Of a stretch of 64,000 nt of DNA, positions 27,369 through 36,732 are shown piece after piece; positions within the stretch are counted from its first letter, which is position 1; every line of letters begins with the position of its first letter. A model generated the notes under the pieces. That model saw only the letters and a program-made list of their open reading frames with translations. It ran no database searches and had not been told where the DNA came from. This DNA comes from Novosphingobium sp. MW5 (GTDB lineage: Bacteria; Pseudomonadota; Alphaproteobacteria; Sphingomonadales; Sphingomonadaceae). The stretch spans positions 3,038,001 to 3,102,000 of the forward strand of contig JAPCWB010000001.1 of assembly GCA_025938935.1 (NCBI GenBank), written 5' to 3'. Position numbers and translations under genes: made by a program.

Positions 27369-29042
27369 GTGGCCGCTCAATACGCCTTCGTGATGAAGGA
27401 CATGACCAAGACTTTCCCCGGCGCACAAAAGCCGGTGCTGTCGAACATCAACCTGCAGTTCTACCAGGGCGCGAAGATCGGCATCGTCGGCCCCAACGGC
27501 GCGGGCAAGTCCACGCTCATGAAGATCATGGGCGGCATCGACAAGGACTTCACTGGCGAAGCCTGGCCCGGTGAGAACATCACGGTTGGCTATCTCCCGC
27601 AGGAGCCGGAACTCGACAAGACCAAGACTGTCCTCGAAAACGTCAAGGACGGCGCGCGCGAAATCGCCGACATGGTAGACCGCTTCAACCAGATCGGCAT
27701 CGAGATGGGCGAGGAAGACGCCGATTTCGAAGCACTGGGCGCGGAAATGAGCGAACTGCAGGACAAGATCGACGCGGTTGACGGCTGGACACTCGACAAC
27801 CAGCTCGAAGTCGCCATGGAGGCCCTGCGCTGCCCTCCCGGCGACTGGTCGGTGGAGAACCTGTCAGGCGGTGAAAAGCGCCGCATCGCGCTTACCCGCC
27901 TGCTGATCCAGAAGCCTTCGATCCTGCTGCTCGACGAACCGACCAACCACCTTGACGCGGAATCGGTGGAGTGGCTGGAAAACCACCTCAAGGATTATGC
28001 CGGCGCGGTGCTGATGATCACCCACGACCGCTACTTCCTCGATCACGTGGTCGGCTGGATCCTCGAACTCGATCGCGGCCGCTACTATCCCTACGAAGGC
28101 AACTACTCGACCTACCTCGAAAAGAAAGCTAAGCGCCTCGAGCAGGAGGACCGCGAGGAAAGCGGCAAGCAGAAGGCCCTGCAGCGCGAACTCGAATGGA
28201 TCCGGCAGACCCCGGCCGCGCGCCAGACCAAGTCCAAGGCCCGTGTCCGCAAGTTCGAGGAACTGCAGAACGCGCAGGACAATCGCCCGATCGGCAAGGC
28301 CCAGATCGTCATCCAGGTGCCCGAGCGCCTTGGCGGCAAGGTAATCGAGGCCAAGAACCTGACCAAGGCTTACGGCGACAAGCTGCTGTTCGAAAACCTC
28401 AGCTTCACCCTGCCCCCGGGCGGCATCGTCGGCATCATCGGGCCGAACGGCGCGGGCAAGTCCACGCTTTTCCGCCTGATCACTGGCCAGGAACAGCCTG
28501 ACAGCGGCACAATTGAAATCGGCGAGACCGTCCGCCTCGGCTATGTCGACCAGAGCCGCGACCACCTCGACCCGAAGAAGAACGTCTGGGAGGAAATCTC
28601 CGACGGACTCGATTACATGACGGTCAACAAGCAGGAAACCAGCACCCGTGCCTATGTCGGCGCGTTCAACTTCAAGGGTGCGGACCAGCAGAAGAATGTC
28701 GGCAAGCTCTCGGGTGGTGAACGCAACCGCGTCCACATCGCCAAGATGCTGAAGACAGGCGGCAACGTGCTGCTGCTTGACGAACCGACCAACGACCTCG
28801 ACGTCGAAACCCTGGCGGCGCTCGAAGATGCGATCGAAAACTTCGCCGGCTGCGCCGTGGTCATTTCGCACGACCGCTTCTTCCTTGACCGTCTGGCGAC
28901 CCACATCCTCGCCTTCGAGGGGAACAGCCACGTCGAATGGTTCGAAGGCAACTTCGAGGCTTACGAGGAAGACAAGCGCCGCCGCCTTGGTGACGCTGCG
29001 GATCGTCCGACGCGTTTGGCCTACAAGAAGCTGACGCGCTAA
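27369..29042 (+). CDS. ettA: Energy-dependent translational throttle protein EttA (ABC-F)
   Basis: 557 residues from GTG 27369. Two ATPase domains are seen: Walker A GPNGAGKST in each, signatures LSGGEKRRIAL and LSGGERNRVHI, Walker B LLLDEPTNHLD and LLLDEPTNDLD. The linker between them carries the arm/PtIM region (EGNYSTYLEKKAKRLEQED, RQTPAARQTKSKARVRKFEEL) that contacts the ribosomal E site and the tRNA. EttA gates the first elongation steps according to the ATP/ADP ratio. Length and motifs are canonical. Confidence 0.97.
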   Translation: MAAQYAFVMKDMTKTFPGAQKPVLSNINLQFYQGAKIGIVGPNGAGKSTLMKIMGGIDKDFTGEAWPGENITVGYLPQEPELDKTKTVLENVKDGAREIADMVDRFNQIGIEMGEEDADFEALGAEMSELQDKIDAVDGWTLDNQLEVAMEALRCPPGDWSVENLSGGEKRRIALTRLLIQKPSILLLDEPTNHLDAESVEWLENHLKDYAGAVLMITHDRYFLDHVVGWILELDRGRYYPYEGNYSTYLEKKAKRLEQEDREESGKQKALQRELEWIRQTPAARQTKSKARVRKFEELQNAQDNRPIGKAQIVIQVPERLGGKVIEAKNLTKAYGDKLLFENLSFTLPPGGIVGIIGPNGAGKSTLFRLITGQEQPDSGTIEIGETVRLGYVDQSRDHLDPKKNVWEEISDGLDYMTVNKQETSTRAYVGAFNFKGADQQKNVGKLSGGERNRVHIAKMLKTGGNVLLLDEPTNDLDVETLAALEDAIENFAGCAVVISHDRFFLDRLATHILAFEGNSHVEWFEGNFEAYEEDKRRRLGDAADRPTRLAYKKLTR

Positions 29043-29175
29043 TTGTCAGGAAAAGCCGCGCGAACCTGAACGGGAGGCAACCCGGACCATTCAGCCTGAC
29101 GAAAGTAGGAAAGCGTTAACTCCTGAGTCGTGGACGCCGCGAAGGGTCGCGGTGCAAGTATCTGGAGTGACGGCC

Positions 29176-30255
29176 ATGGCCGTGAAGTCTTTCTTGAAAT
29201 CGAGTGGTTGGGCCGCGCTTGCGGTTGCAGCGACTGTGGCTTCGCTCCCGGCTTCGGCCGAAGCACAAGAGCGCGGTTGGGGTCGTCGCGGTGGCGGCGA
29301 AGCCCAGGGCAACATCAGCGGCGGCACGACCGAGGGCCGTCAGTGGGGCGGTAGCAACCGCGGCGGCGGTGACGGCGGCAATCGTGGCGGTGGCTGGGGC
29401 CAGCGCCAGCAGGCGGCTCCGCAGGCTCAAACTCAGGTCCAGGCGCAGGCACAGGTGCAGGCTCCGGTAGCGGTTCCCGCTCCGCAGCAGCAGCGCAGCT
29501 GGCAGGGCCGCAGCGGCAACGATGGCGGTGCCAATGCCAACTGGCGTGGCCGCTGGCAGTCGCAGCAGCAGCAGGCCCCGCAGGCGCAGACCAATAGCCA
29601 AGCGAACGTGCAGACGCGCGGAAGCTGGGATGGCGGCGCCACGCAGGGTCGTCGCGGCTGGAACGGTGGCGGTGAGGCTACCACGCAGGCCGCTCCTCGC
29701 AGCGAAAATCGGTGGGACGGCAACGGTTCGCGTGACAGCGGCTGGACCGCCCGCACGCAGCAGCGCCCGGCACAGACGACCCAGGGCCGCACCTGGAGCG
29801 ATAACAACCGCGATGGTCGCAACTGGCGCGATGGCAACCGCGAGAGCCGCAATGACCGCTGGAATGGCGATCGCCGGGGTGACAACTGGCGCAGCAACAA
29901 TTCGTGGCGCGACAACAATCGCTGGGGTGCGAACAACACCAACCAGCGCTGGGATCGAGACTGGCGGCGAGACAACCGGTATAACTGGTCATCCTATCGC
30001 AACCAGAACCGCAATGCGTACCGTCTCGGCTACTACAACCCGCCGTATCGGGGCTATTCCTACAGCCGCCTGTCAATCGGCTTCTACTTGGACAGCCTGT
30101 TCTTCGGTTCGCGCTACTGGATCAACGATCCGTGGCAGTACCGCCTGCCGGAAGCCTACGGTCCCTATCGCTGGGTCCGCTACTACGATGACGCCCTGCT
30201 GGTCGACATCTATACGGGCGAAGTCGTGGACGTGATCTACAGCTTCTTCTGGTAA
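29176..30255 (+). CDS. RcnB-like periplasmic protein with a low-complexity Gly/Arg/Gln/Trp/Asn region
   Basis: 359 residues from ATG 29176. The signal peptide ends near ASAEAQ. Residues ~30-260 are of low complexity: GGG/NRGG runs, then Gln/Ala-rich coils, then many short units built on W-R-D-N, N-R and D-R. The C-terminal ~95 residues match RcnB (PF11776): YRLGYYNPPYRGYSYSRLSI, then RLPEAYGPYRWVRYYDDALL and a terminal VDIYTGEVVDVIYSFFW. RcnB in E. coli tunes nickel/cobalt homeostasis; sphingomonad members often carry such repeats and their role is unproven. A terminator-like hairpin follows. Confidence 0.8.
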   Translation: MAVKSFLKSSGWAALAVAATVASLPASAEAQERGWGRRGGGEAQGNISGGTTEGRQWGGSNRGGGDGGNRGGGWGQRQQAAPQAQTQVQAQAQVQAPVAVPAPQQQRSWQGRSGNDGGANANWRGRWQSQQQQAPQAQTNSQANVQTRGSWDGGATQGRRGWNGGGEATTQAAPRSENRWDGNGSRDSGWTARTQQRPAQTTQGRTWSDNNRDGRNWRDGNRESRNDRWNGDRRGDNWRSNNSWRDNNRWGANNTNQRWDRDWRRDNRYNWSSYRNQNRNAYRLGYYNPPYRGYSYSRLSIGFYLDSLFFGSRYWINDPWQYRLPEAYGPYRWVRYYDDALLVDIYTGEVVDVIYSFFW

Positions 30256-30285
30256 GTCACAGTCCGGCCCGGTGGACCGGAATGG

Positions 30286-30330
30286 AAGGGCCTTCGTTCG
30301 CAGATGAACGGAGGCCCTTCGTCTGTTTAT
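30286..30330 (+). terminator. Intrinsic-terminator-like hairpin after the RcnB-like gene
   Basis: AAGGGCCTTCGTTC (30286-30299) pairs with GAACGGAGGCCCTT (30306-30319) over a six-base loop: 14 pairs including one G-U. A modest T-rich tract (CGTCTGTTTATTCTT) follows. It lies 30 bases after the stop codon and makes an ATG at 30304 inside it an unlikely start for the next gene. Confidence 0.7.
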
Positions 30331-30363
30331 TCTTGCTCTCCCGGCGCGCAGGGCGATAGGCAG

Positions 30364-31083
30364 GTGACTGAAAATCAATCAGATGACGAATGGGCGATGG
30401 ATCCCGCACTCGAACCCTACAACAATGCCCCCAACCCGGATAAGCAGGCGCTGAAACGCGTCGGGCAGACCGTGCGCCGCCGGCTGATGGCCGATCCCGG
30501 CGTGCAGAAGTTTCCGGTGGAAGGCGCGGAAATCTATGGCATTCCGGACTTCCTCGGCCCCGAGGAATGCGAGCGCTTCATCAAGATCGTCGATGCCAAT
30601 GCCCGCCCTTCAACGCTTTACGAGCACGGCCAGGGCAGCGAATTCCGCACCAGCTATTCCGGAGACGTCGATCGCGGCGATCCCTTCGTCAAGATGATCG
30701 AGCGGCGGATTGACGATTGCCTGGGCATGACCCCCGCGCACGGCGAGGCAGTTCAGGGCCAACGCTATGAAGTCGGTCAGGAATTTCGCGCGCACAACGA
30801 CTGGTTCTGGACCAAGGCCAATTACTGGCAGAGCGAGGTTGAGCGCGGCGGCCAGCGCAGCTGGACCGCGATGATCTATCTCAACGACGTCGAAGAAGGC
30901 GGGACGACCGATTTCGTCCGGCTGGGCCTGTCGATTCCGCCGCAGCGCGGGGTCATGCTGGTATGGAACAATGCGCTGCCCGATGGCACGCCCAACATCG
31001 ATACACTGCACGCCGGAACGCCGGTGATCAGGGGGGTAAAATACGTGATTACCAAGTGGTACCGGACGCGCCGATGGGCGTGA
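30364..31083 (+). CDS. 2-oxoglutarate/Fe(II) dioxygenase, prolyl-4-hydroxylase type
   Basis: 239 residues from GTG 30364; ATG 30397 is an alternative. The double-stranded beta-helix core carries the iron motif H-x-D (FRAHNDWFW), the distal histidine in DTLHAGTPV, and the 2OG-binding basic residue in GVKYVITKWYR. EEGGTTDFVRLGLSIPP is the usual P4Hc strand. Such enzymes hydroxylate proline or other side chains in the cytoplasm; the target is unknown. Its stop overlaps the start of a DUF885 gene by ten bases, suggesting joint translation. Confidence 0.85.
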   Translation: MTENQSDDEWAMDPALEPYNNAPNPDKQALKRVGQTVRRRLMADPGVQKFPVEGAEIYGIPDFLGPEECERFIKIVDANARPSTLYEHGQGSEFRTSYSGDVDRGDPFVKMIERRIDDCLGMTPAHGEAVQGQRYEVGQEFRAHNDWFWTKANYWQSEVERGGQRSWTAMIYLNDVEEGGTTDFVRLGLSIPPQRGVMLVWNNALPDGTPNIDTLHAGTPVIRGVKYVITKWYRTRRWA

Positions 31084-32906
31084 AATTGGCCTCAGTCCTT
31101 TCGCTGACCACCGCCTTCGTTGCTCTTGCCGCTCCCGCGGCGGCGCAGGACGTGCCGCAGCTTGCCGCCGCGCCGGTGGCGACTGCCGCCCTGCCCGATC
31201 GCAGCGACGACCAGAAGCTGATGCTTCTCTTCGCGCAGGATGCCAAGCGTGACCGCGCGAATTCGCCATTACAGGCCATCTACCGCGGTGAGCCGGCGGA
31301 CCCATCGCTGATCGGTCAGATCTTCACCGATGCTCTCGACCGCCGCCGCCTTGCCGCCGCGAAGCAGAGCCTTGCCGCCCTCGGGCGGATCAATCGCGGC
31401 CGTTTGAGCCCCGAACGCCAGATTTCCTATGACATTTTCCTGGGCGACACGCGCACGGCGATCGATTTCCTCCAGCCGGAAATGCGCGGCCTGACCGCCG
31501 TGCGGCCGCTCACCCACTTCGGCGGTCTTCATGTCGAGTTCCCCTCGCTGATCGCGGGCGCCCTGCCCTACAAGACCGAAGCAGATTACCGCGCCGCGCT
31601 CGCCATCCAGAAGGTCGTGCCAAAGGTGCTCGACACCGCCGTGCTGCGCTTCCGCGAAGGGCTCGATAGCGGCGTGATGGATTCGAAACTCACCACCACC
31701 AACATGATCGCCCAGATCGACGCCCTGCTGGCGCAAAAGCCCGAGGATTCGCCGTTCTACGGGCCGATCAAGGAAATGCCGAAATCGATCCCGGCCGCCG
31801 CGCAATCGAAACTGGCCGCAGACTACCTCTCAACGCTCAAGGGCGAGGTCTATCCCGCCTACCAGCGCCTGCGAACTTTCCTGAACGACGAATATCTCCC
31901 CGCCGCGCGCCTGCAGCCGGGGATTTCCGCAATGAAGGGCGGGCCTGCGCTCTATCGCAAGATGATCAAGCTGCACACCTCGCTGGCACTCGATCCCGAG
32001 GAAGTGCATCAGCTTGGCCTTGGCGAAGTGGCGCGCATCCAGCGTGACATGGAGACCGTGAAGACGCAGCTTGGCTACAATGGCACCCTGCGCCAGTTCT
32101 TCGACGAGCTGCGCACCAATCCCCGCTATCATCCCAAGACACGCGATGACCTGGCGCGCGGATTTGCCGCCATTGCCAAGACGGTCGACGCGCAGATTCC
32201 GCAGTATTTCGTCAAGGTCCCGAAGACCAAGCTCGAGATCGAGGCCTACCCCGCCTACCGCGAGAAGTACGAGGCTGGCGGCTCCTACAACCAGGGATCA
32301 GCCGATGGCACCCGGCCGGGGGTGTTCTTCTACAACGCCTATGACCTGCCTAGCCGTTTCCTGACCGGCATGGCGACGCTTTACCTGCACGAAGGCATCC
32401 CCGGGCATCATTTCCAGATCAGCCTAGCCCAGGAAAACACGTCGCTTCCCGATTTCCAACGCTTCGGCGGCAATACGGCTTTCGTTGAAGGCTGGGCGCT
32501 CTATGCCGAAACGCTGGGCTATTCGATGGGGCTCTACAAGGACCCGATGCAGCACTGGGGCACGTTGGACGATGAAATGCTGCGCGCCATGCGTCTTGTC
32601 GTCGACAGCGGGCTGCATGCCAAGGGATGGAGCCGCGAGCAGGCGATCGACTACATGCTGGCCAATTCGGGCATGGGCCGCACCGATGCAACGGCCGAGG
32701 TGGAACGCTACATCGCATGGCCGGGACAAGCGCTTGCCTACAAGGTGGGTGCATTGACCATACAACGCCTGCGCAAGAAGGCCGAAACCGCGCTTGGGCC
32801 AAAGTTCGACCTGCGTGCCTTCCATGAACAGGTGCTCGGCTCGGGCGCGCTGCCCCTCCCTGTGCTGGAGGCAAAGATCGACCGCTGGATCGCCGCCAGC
32901 AACTGA
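31074..32906 (+). CDS. DUF885 family protein, secreted metallopeptidase-like (second copy)
   Basis: 610 residues from ATG 31074, which lies within the last codons of the 2OG oxygenase gene. Signal peptide: VLSLTTAFVALAAPAAAQ. The HEGIPGHH motif is at about residues 439-446, with WALYAETLGYSMGLYKDP downstream, a conserved DUF885 block. It is homologous to the protein at 1199-3010 over the C-terminal half but clearly diverged. Periplasmic peptide hydrolysis is the likely role. The following 80 bases may hold the promoter for the next gene. Confidence 0.85.
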   Translation: MGVKLASVLSLTTAFVALAAPAAAQDVPQLAAAPVATAALPDRSDDQKLMLLFAQDAKRDRANSPLQAIYRGEPADPSLIGQIFTDALDRRRLAAAKQSLAALGRINRGRLSPERQISYDIFLGDTRTAIDFLQPEMRGLTAVRPLTHFGGLHVEFPSLIAGALPYKTEADYRAALAIQKVVPKVLDTAVLRFREGLDSGVMDSKLTTTNMIAQIDALLAQKPEDSPFYGPIKEMPKSIPAAAQSKLAADYLSTLKGEVYPAYQRLRTFLNDEYLPAARLQPGISAMKGGPALYRKMIKLHTSLALDPEEVHQLGLGEVARIQRDMETVKTQLGYNGTLRQFFDELRTNPRYHPKTRDDLARGFAAIAKTVDAQIPQYFVKVPKTKLEIEAYPAYREKYEAGGSYNQGSADGTRPGVFFYNAYDLPSRFLTGMATLYLHEGIPGHHFQISLAQENTSLPDFQRFGGNTAFVEGWALYAETLGYSMGLYKDPMQHWGTLDDEMLRAMRLVVDSGLHAKGWSREQAIDYMLANSGMGRTDATAEVERYIAWPGQALAYKVGALTIQRLRKKAETALGPKFDLRAFHEQVLGSGALPLPVLEAKIDRWIAASN

Positions 32907-32986
32907 CCGCAATTTGAAGTTTCGCTAACCACCGGTAAACCAATGTCACCTAGGTTGCCCTCCAACGGGTACTAGGAGACTTACGG

Positions 32987-34537
32987 GTGGAATCCATCAC
33001 CATCGACGGGTTGCACGAAGACGCCTTTCGCCAGTCCATCGAGGACATGCTGCGGCGCGGCTATGCCGACGACGCGGCGGCGAAGCTGCGCGCCCTGCTC
33101 CAGCCTTTCACGGGCGAAGGGGCGCCGTTTCCTGCGCGTTTCATGGACGTATCCCACCAGGATATCGAGATTTCCGGCTGGGAAGCGCTCGATGAAGGCC
33201 TGAAGAAATTTGACCGCGCCGAACAGCTGGTGACCGCGATCTGCCTGTCCTTCGGCGATCCAGAAGGGCGCGCGCCAGTGCCCGATGGTGCCGGGCTGAT
33301 GAGCCTGACGGTCGAAACCGCATATTTCTCCGACGAGGCCTTTCCCTTTTCCGAATCGGACCGCAATGACCTGCTGGACGGCTATTCCTCGTTCGGCTGC
33401 CAGTGGGCCGGCGATTGCGAAGGCGTTGACCATGCCATCGCTTTCCGCGGGGTAGATGACCTTTACGGGGCCCTGGCCGGGCTAGAGCAGCGCCTGCTCT
33501 CCGCGCCGCAGCCCGATCCCGAGGAAATCCGCGCCGGGACCATCGCCTCGTGCTACCTCTCGGTCCTGTTCCACAAGGCCCTGCGGGAAAGCTTCGCCAA
33601 GCGGCGGCTCGGCCGCCCGCTCTGCGTGCTCACTGCGAACAACGGCGTCTATCCCTCGTTCGATGCGCCCGTCCTGTCCTGCGATGAATACCTTGCCGGC
33701 GGCGAAGTGGTGCCGGTGCCCGCCGCCGCTCCAGTCGAGATCGTTTCCGAAGACAGCTTTGCCCCCGCCCACGCCGCCATGGACGACGAGGAAGGCAGCG
33801 AAGAGGCCAGTCTGCTCAGCATCGGCATCAAGCGCAGTTCGAAGAAGCTGGCGCTCGCCCTTGCGGAGGGTGATGACGACCACAGCATCGATGCCATGGC
33901 CAATGCGGCACTCGGTGGAGTGCTACCGCCGCTGCCGGTCGAGCCGGCACCGGTGGCCGCCGATCCCTTCGATTACCGCCCGTACCTCGAACAGGCCGAG
34001 GCCCAGCCGCCGGTCGAAGACGTATTCGAAGACCCGGCCAGCTTCGTCGAACTGCCGGTCGAACCCGCTCCGCAGGTCGAGCCCGACGAACCCGCGCCTG
34101 CGGCCGAACTCCCGCCTGCCGAGCCTGAGCCGGAGGCCGAGCCGGTCGCAACGGTAGAGCCGATCAACCAGGAAGCGCCCGAGCGGACGCCCTTTGTTTC
34201 CCCAGAACCAGAGATCTGGATCGAACCGGCCAAATCATCGCCGACCGAAGCCTACCAACCCTTGCCTGTGGTTCCTGATAGCGAACGCGAGCTTGGCGAT
34301 ACGATCTGGCCCGAGCGCGAAGAAAACCCCGCCGTCCAAGCCGAGGACATCGCCCCATTCGAACCGGCCGCACCGCCGTCTGCGCCAGCCGCGCGTCGCG
34401 AATTCCCGCAGCAGGCCGGACACAGCCTGCGCGCCAGGATCAGCGGCGGCAGCGACGAGGGGCCGGCCTCGAAGCCGGCCACCGAATCGCTGTTGGCAAA
34501 GCTGATCGGCACCATCCGCGGCCTGTTTCGCCGCTGA
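32987..34537 (+). CDS. Conserved hypothetical with acidic Pro/Glu-rich C-terminal region
   Basis: 516 residues from GTG 32987, supported by AGGAGAC 7 bases upstream. Residues 1-245 look like a globular domain (LHEDAFRQSIEDMLRRGYAD; DGYSSFGCQWAGDCEGVDHA; NGVYPSFDAPVLSCDEYLAG). From ~245 on the chain is disordered, dominated by Pro, Glu, Ala and Val in repeated PVEPAP and PEPE-type units, and ends with a short basic/hydrophobic tail (LLAKLIGTIRGLFRR) that could be amphipathic. No signal peptide or family was recognised. It may be a scaffold that touches the membrane through its tail; that is speculation. Confidence 0.7.
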   Translation: MESITIDGLHEDAFRQSIEDMLRRGYADDAAAKLRALLQPFTGEGAPFPARFMDVSHQDIEISGWEALDEGLKKFDRAEQLVTAICLSFGDPEGRAPVPDGAGLMSLTVETAYFSDEAFPFSESDRNDLLDGYSSFGCQWAGDCEGVDHAIAFRGVDDLYGALAGLEQRLLSAPQPDPEEIRAGTIASCYLSVLFHKALRESFAKRRLGRPLCVLTANNGVYPSFDAPVLSCDEYLAGGEVVPVPAAAPVEIVSEDSFAPAHAAMDDEEGSEEASLLSIGIKRSSKKLALALAEGDDDHSIDAMANAALGGVLPPLPVEPAPVAADPFDYRPYLEQAEAQPPVEDVFEDPASFVELPVEPAPQVEPDEPAPAAELPPAEPEPEAEPVATVEPINQEAPERTPFVSPEPEIWIEPAKSSPTEAYQPLPVVPDSERELGDTIWPEREENPAVQAEDIAPFEPAAPPSAPAARREFPQQAGHSLRARISGGSDEGPASKPATESLLAKLIGTIRGLFRR

Positions 34538-34543
34538 CAATGC

Positions 34544-36139
34544 CTAGGCAGCGAGCGCTTCGGCGATCAGCTGGCGGGTATTGGCAATGCCGTAGAGCGC
34601 AATAAAGCTGCCCATGCGCGGACCTTGGCTCGATCCCAGCAGGGTCTCGTAAAGGCACTTGAACCAATCGCGCAGGCTTTCGAAGCCATAGTCCGGGTTC
34701 TTGCCGATTTCATAGACCATATTCTGCAGGTCTTCGGCGGATGCATCTGCTGCCGCCTCGGCCAATGCCGCATCAAGCGCTGCCAGAGCCGCAGGTTCCC
34801 CGCCCTGCGGCGCGCGGCGCTGAAGCGTCGGCGCAACGAAATCGCGGTTGTAGGCGAGCGCCGCCGTGACCAGCACGTCAACTTCGGGATGGGCATCGGG
34901 GCGCGCATCCTCGACATAGTTGGCGAGGTAGGACCACACCTGTTCGCGCGTGGCATTGGGGCCGAGCACGCCGACGAGATTGAGCAGCAGACCATAGGTC
35001 ACGGGCAGCTTGTCCCCCGCGCCCGCTCCGTCGCCGGTGGCGCGCAACAGGTGCCAGACGGGATTGCCCAGTTGCTGCTCGATCGGCTGGTCCGCGAGCT
35101 TTTCGCGGAACTGCCAGTACTCGTCGACCGCACGCGGCACCACGCCGACGTGGAGCGACTTCGCGCTCTTCGGCTCGCGGAACAGGTAGAAGCCCAGGCT
35201 TTCCTCGCTGCCATAGGTCAGCCATTGGTCGATCGTCAGGCCGTTGCCCTTGGACTTTGAAATCTTTTCGCCGTTCTCGTCGAGGAACAGTTCGTAGATC
35301 AGCCCCTCGGGCGCGCGGCCGCCGAGCGCGCGGGCGATCTTGCCGCTTTCGCGCACGCTATCGGTCAGGTCCTTGCCGCACATCTCGTAATCGACGCCGA
35401 GCGCGACCCAGCGCATCGCCCAGTCGACCTTCCACTGCAGCTTCGACTGACCGCCGAAGATGCAATGCTCGACCATGTCGCCGTGGTCCTCGAAGCGGAC
35501 GATGCCCGCTTCGGCATCGACCACTTCTACCGGCACCTGCAAGACCTGATGCGTCTTCGGGCTGACCGGCAGCACCGGCGAATAAGTCTTGCGCCGCTCC
35601 TCGCGCAGGGTCGGGAGCATGATGTCGAGGATAGCCTGGTAATTACGCAGCACCCCGCGCAGGGCATCGTCGAACTGGCCCGAATTGTAACGGTCGCTCG
35701 CCGAAACGAATTCGTAATCGAAATCGAAGCGATCGAGGAAAGCGCGCAGCATCGCGTTGTTGTGGTGCGCGAAGCTTTCGTACTTGTTGAACGGATCGGG
35801 GATGCGGCTGAGCGGATGGCCGAGGTAGGCAGTCAGCAGGCCCTGATTGGGCACATTGTCCGGCACCTTGCGCAGGCCGTCCATGTCGTCACTGAAGGCC
35901 ACCAGCCGCGTCGGCGCGCCGCCGGTAAGCGTCTCATAGGCCCGCCGGACCAGCGTGGTCCGTAGCACTTCCTGAAAAGTGCCGATATGCGGCAGGCCCG
36001 AAGGTCCATATCCGGTTTCGAACAGCACGGGCGATCCGTCCGGTTTCCCCTCCGGATACCGCTTCACCAGCTTGCGGGCTTCCTCAAAAGGCCAGGCCTT
36101 GGAAACGTGGGCGGCGGAATGGATTGCGTCTTCGGTCAT
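34544..36139 (-). CDS. lysK: Lysyl-tRNA synthetase, class I
   Basis: 531 residues from ATG 36139 (MTEDAIHSAAH); an upstream in-frame start would add 12 unrelated residues. HIGH-type motif GPSGLPHIGTF near residue 44 and KMSKS-type motif EKISKSKGNG near residue 290 mark the class I Rossmann catalytic domain. An alpha-helical C-terminal domain follows. It charges tRNA-Lys in the cytoplasm. Class I LysRS is usual for Alphaproteobacteria, and no class II lysS is seen in the window. It ends six bases from the convergent hypothetical gene. Confidence 0.97.
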   Translation of the reverse strand: MTEDAIHSAAHVSKAWPFEEARKLVKRYPEGKPDGSPVLFETGYGPSGLPHIGTFQEVLRTTLVRRAYETLTGGAPTRLVAFSDDMDGLRKVPDNVPNQGLLTAYLGHPLSRIPDPFNKYESFAHHNNAMLRAFLDRFDFDYEFVSASDRYNSGQFDDALRGVLRNYQAILDIMLPTLREERRKTYSPVLPVSPKTHQVLQVPVEVVDAEAGIVRFEDHGDMVEHCIFGGQSKLQWKVDWAMRWVALGVDYEMCGKDLTDSVRESGKIARALGGRAPEGLIYELFLDENGEKISKSKGNGLTIDQWLTYGSEESLGFYLFREPKSAKSLHVGVVPRAVDEYWQFREKLADQPIEQQLGNPVWHLLRATGDGAGAGDKLPVTYGLLLNLVGVLGPNATREQVWSYLANYVEDARPDAHPEVDVLVTAALAYNRDFVAPTLQRRAPQGGEPAALAALDAALAEAAADASAEDLQNMVYEIGKNPDYGFESLRDWFKCLYETLLGSSQGPRMGSFIALYGIANTRQLIAEALAA

Positions 36140-36339
36140 GGCACGGCCTTTTGCGGACGCGCGGGCGTTTCGCAAGCGCGAAGTCGGGAACGGAGTTTTG
36201 CTCTAACAATCGACGAACGACATTTCACGCCCCGGCAAATGTCTTGGAACCGCGCGCAACACGCGTTAACGGCGCGCCTCGACAAGAGCCCGATGCAGGG
36301 CCGTCGCCAAAGAATTGAAACAGGTCGCAGGGTAATACA

Positions 36340-36726
36340 TTGTTCAAGTGGAAAAAATCATCTGCCACCGAGGTGGTGGACCTAGCCGCGTTTGCGCAGC
36401 GGTTGCTGCACTATCGGCAAATGCGCGTCGAGTTTTTCGAAAGCGAAGCTATTGCCGCAGGCGGATGGGACCTGCTGCTGCTCTTATACAGTGCAGAACC
36501 GGGGTCAGTCACAGTCGGTTCCGCTGCACGGGCGCTTGGCGTACCAAGCGCCGATGCCCTGAGCGCCGCTGAACGCATCAGCCATTATCGATTGGCAACG
36601 CAGGGCGATTCCCCGCATGACTGGGAAGACATTCCGCTGACGCTGACGACCACCGGACGCGAGGCGCTCGAGAAATATCTGCGCCAATTCTCCAGGTCTT
36701 GCGAGGAATCCCCCACCGCTGCGTGA
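36340..36726 (+). CDS. Small MarR/winged-helix-like protein
   Basis: 128 residues from TTG 36340; no better start is present. The predicted order of helices resembles a small winged helix: WDLLLLLYSAEPGSVTVGSAARALGV, then SADALSAAERISHY, and the LTLTTTGREALEKYL wing typical of MarR-like proteins. An N-terminal FKWKKSS precedes it. Similar sphingomonad proteins are annotated only as hypothetical regulators. It converges on the exosortase locus (6-base gap) and is divergent from lysK over 200 bases. Confidence 0.55.
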   Translation: MFKWKKSSATEVVDLAAFAQRLLHYRQMRVEFFESEAIAAGGWDLLLLLYSAEPGSVTVGSAARALGVPSADALSAAERISHYRLATQGDSPHDWEDIPLTLTTTGREALEKYLRQFSRSCEESPTAA

Positions 36727-36732
36727 CCGGCG

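Noticed and set aside
30304-30363. ATG 30304 as start of the 2OG oxygenase
   Set aside because: It lies in the loop and right arm of the terminator hairpin of the preceding gene and the added residues show no similarity to the family.
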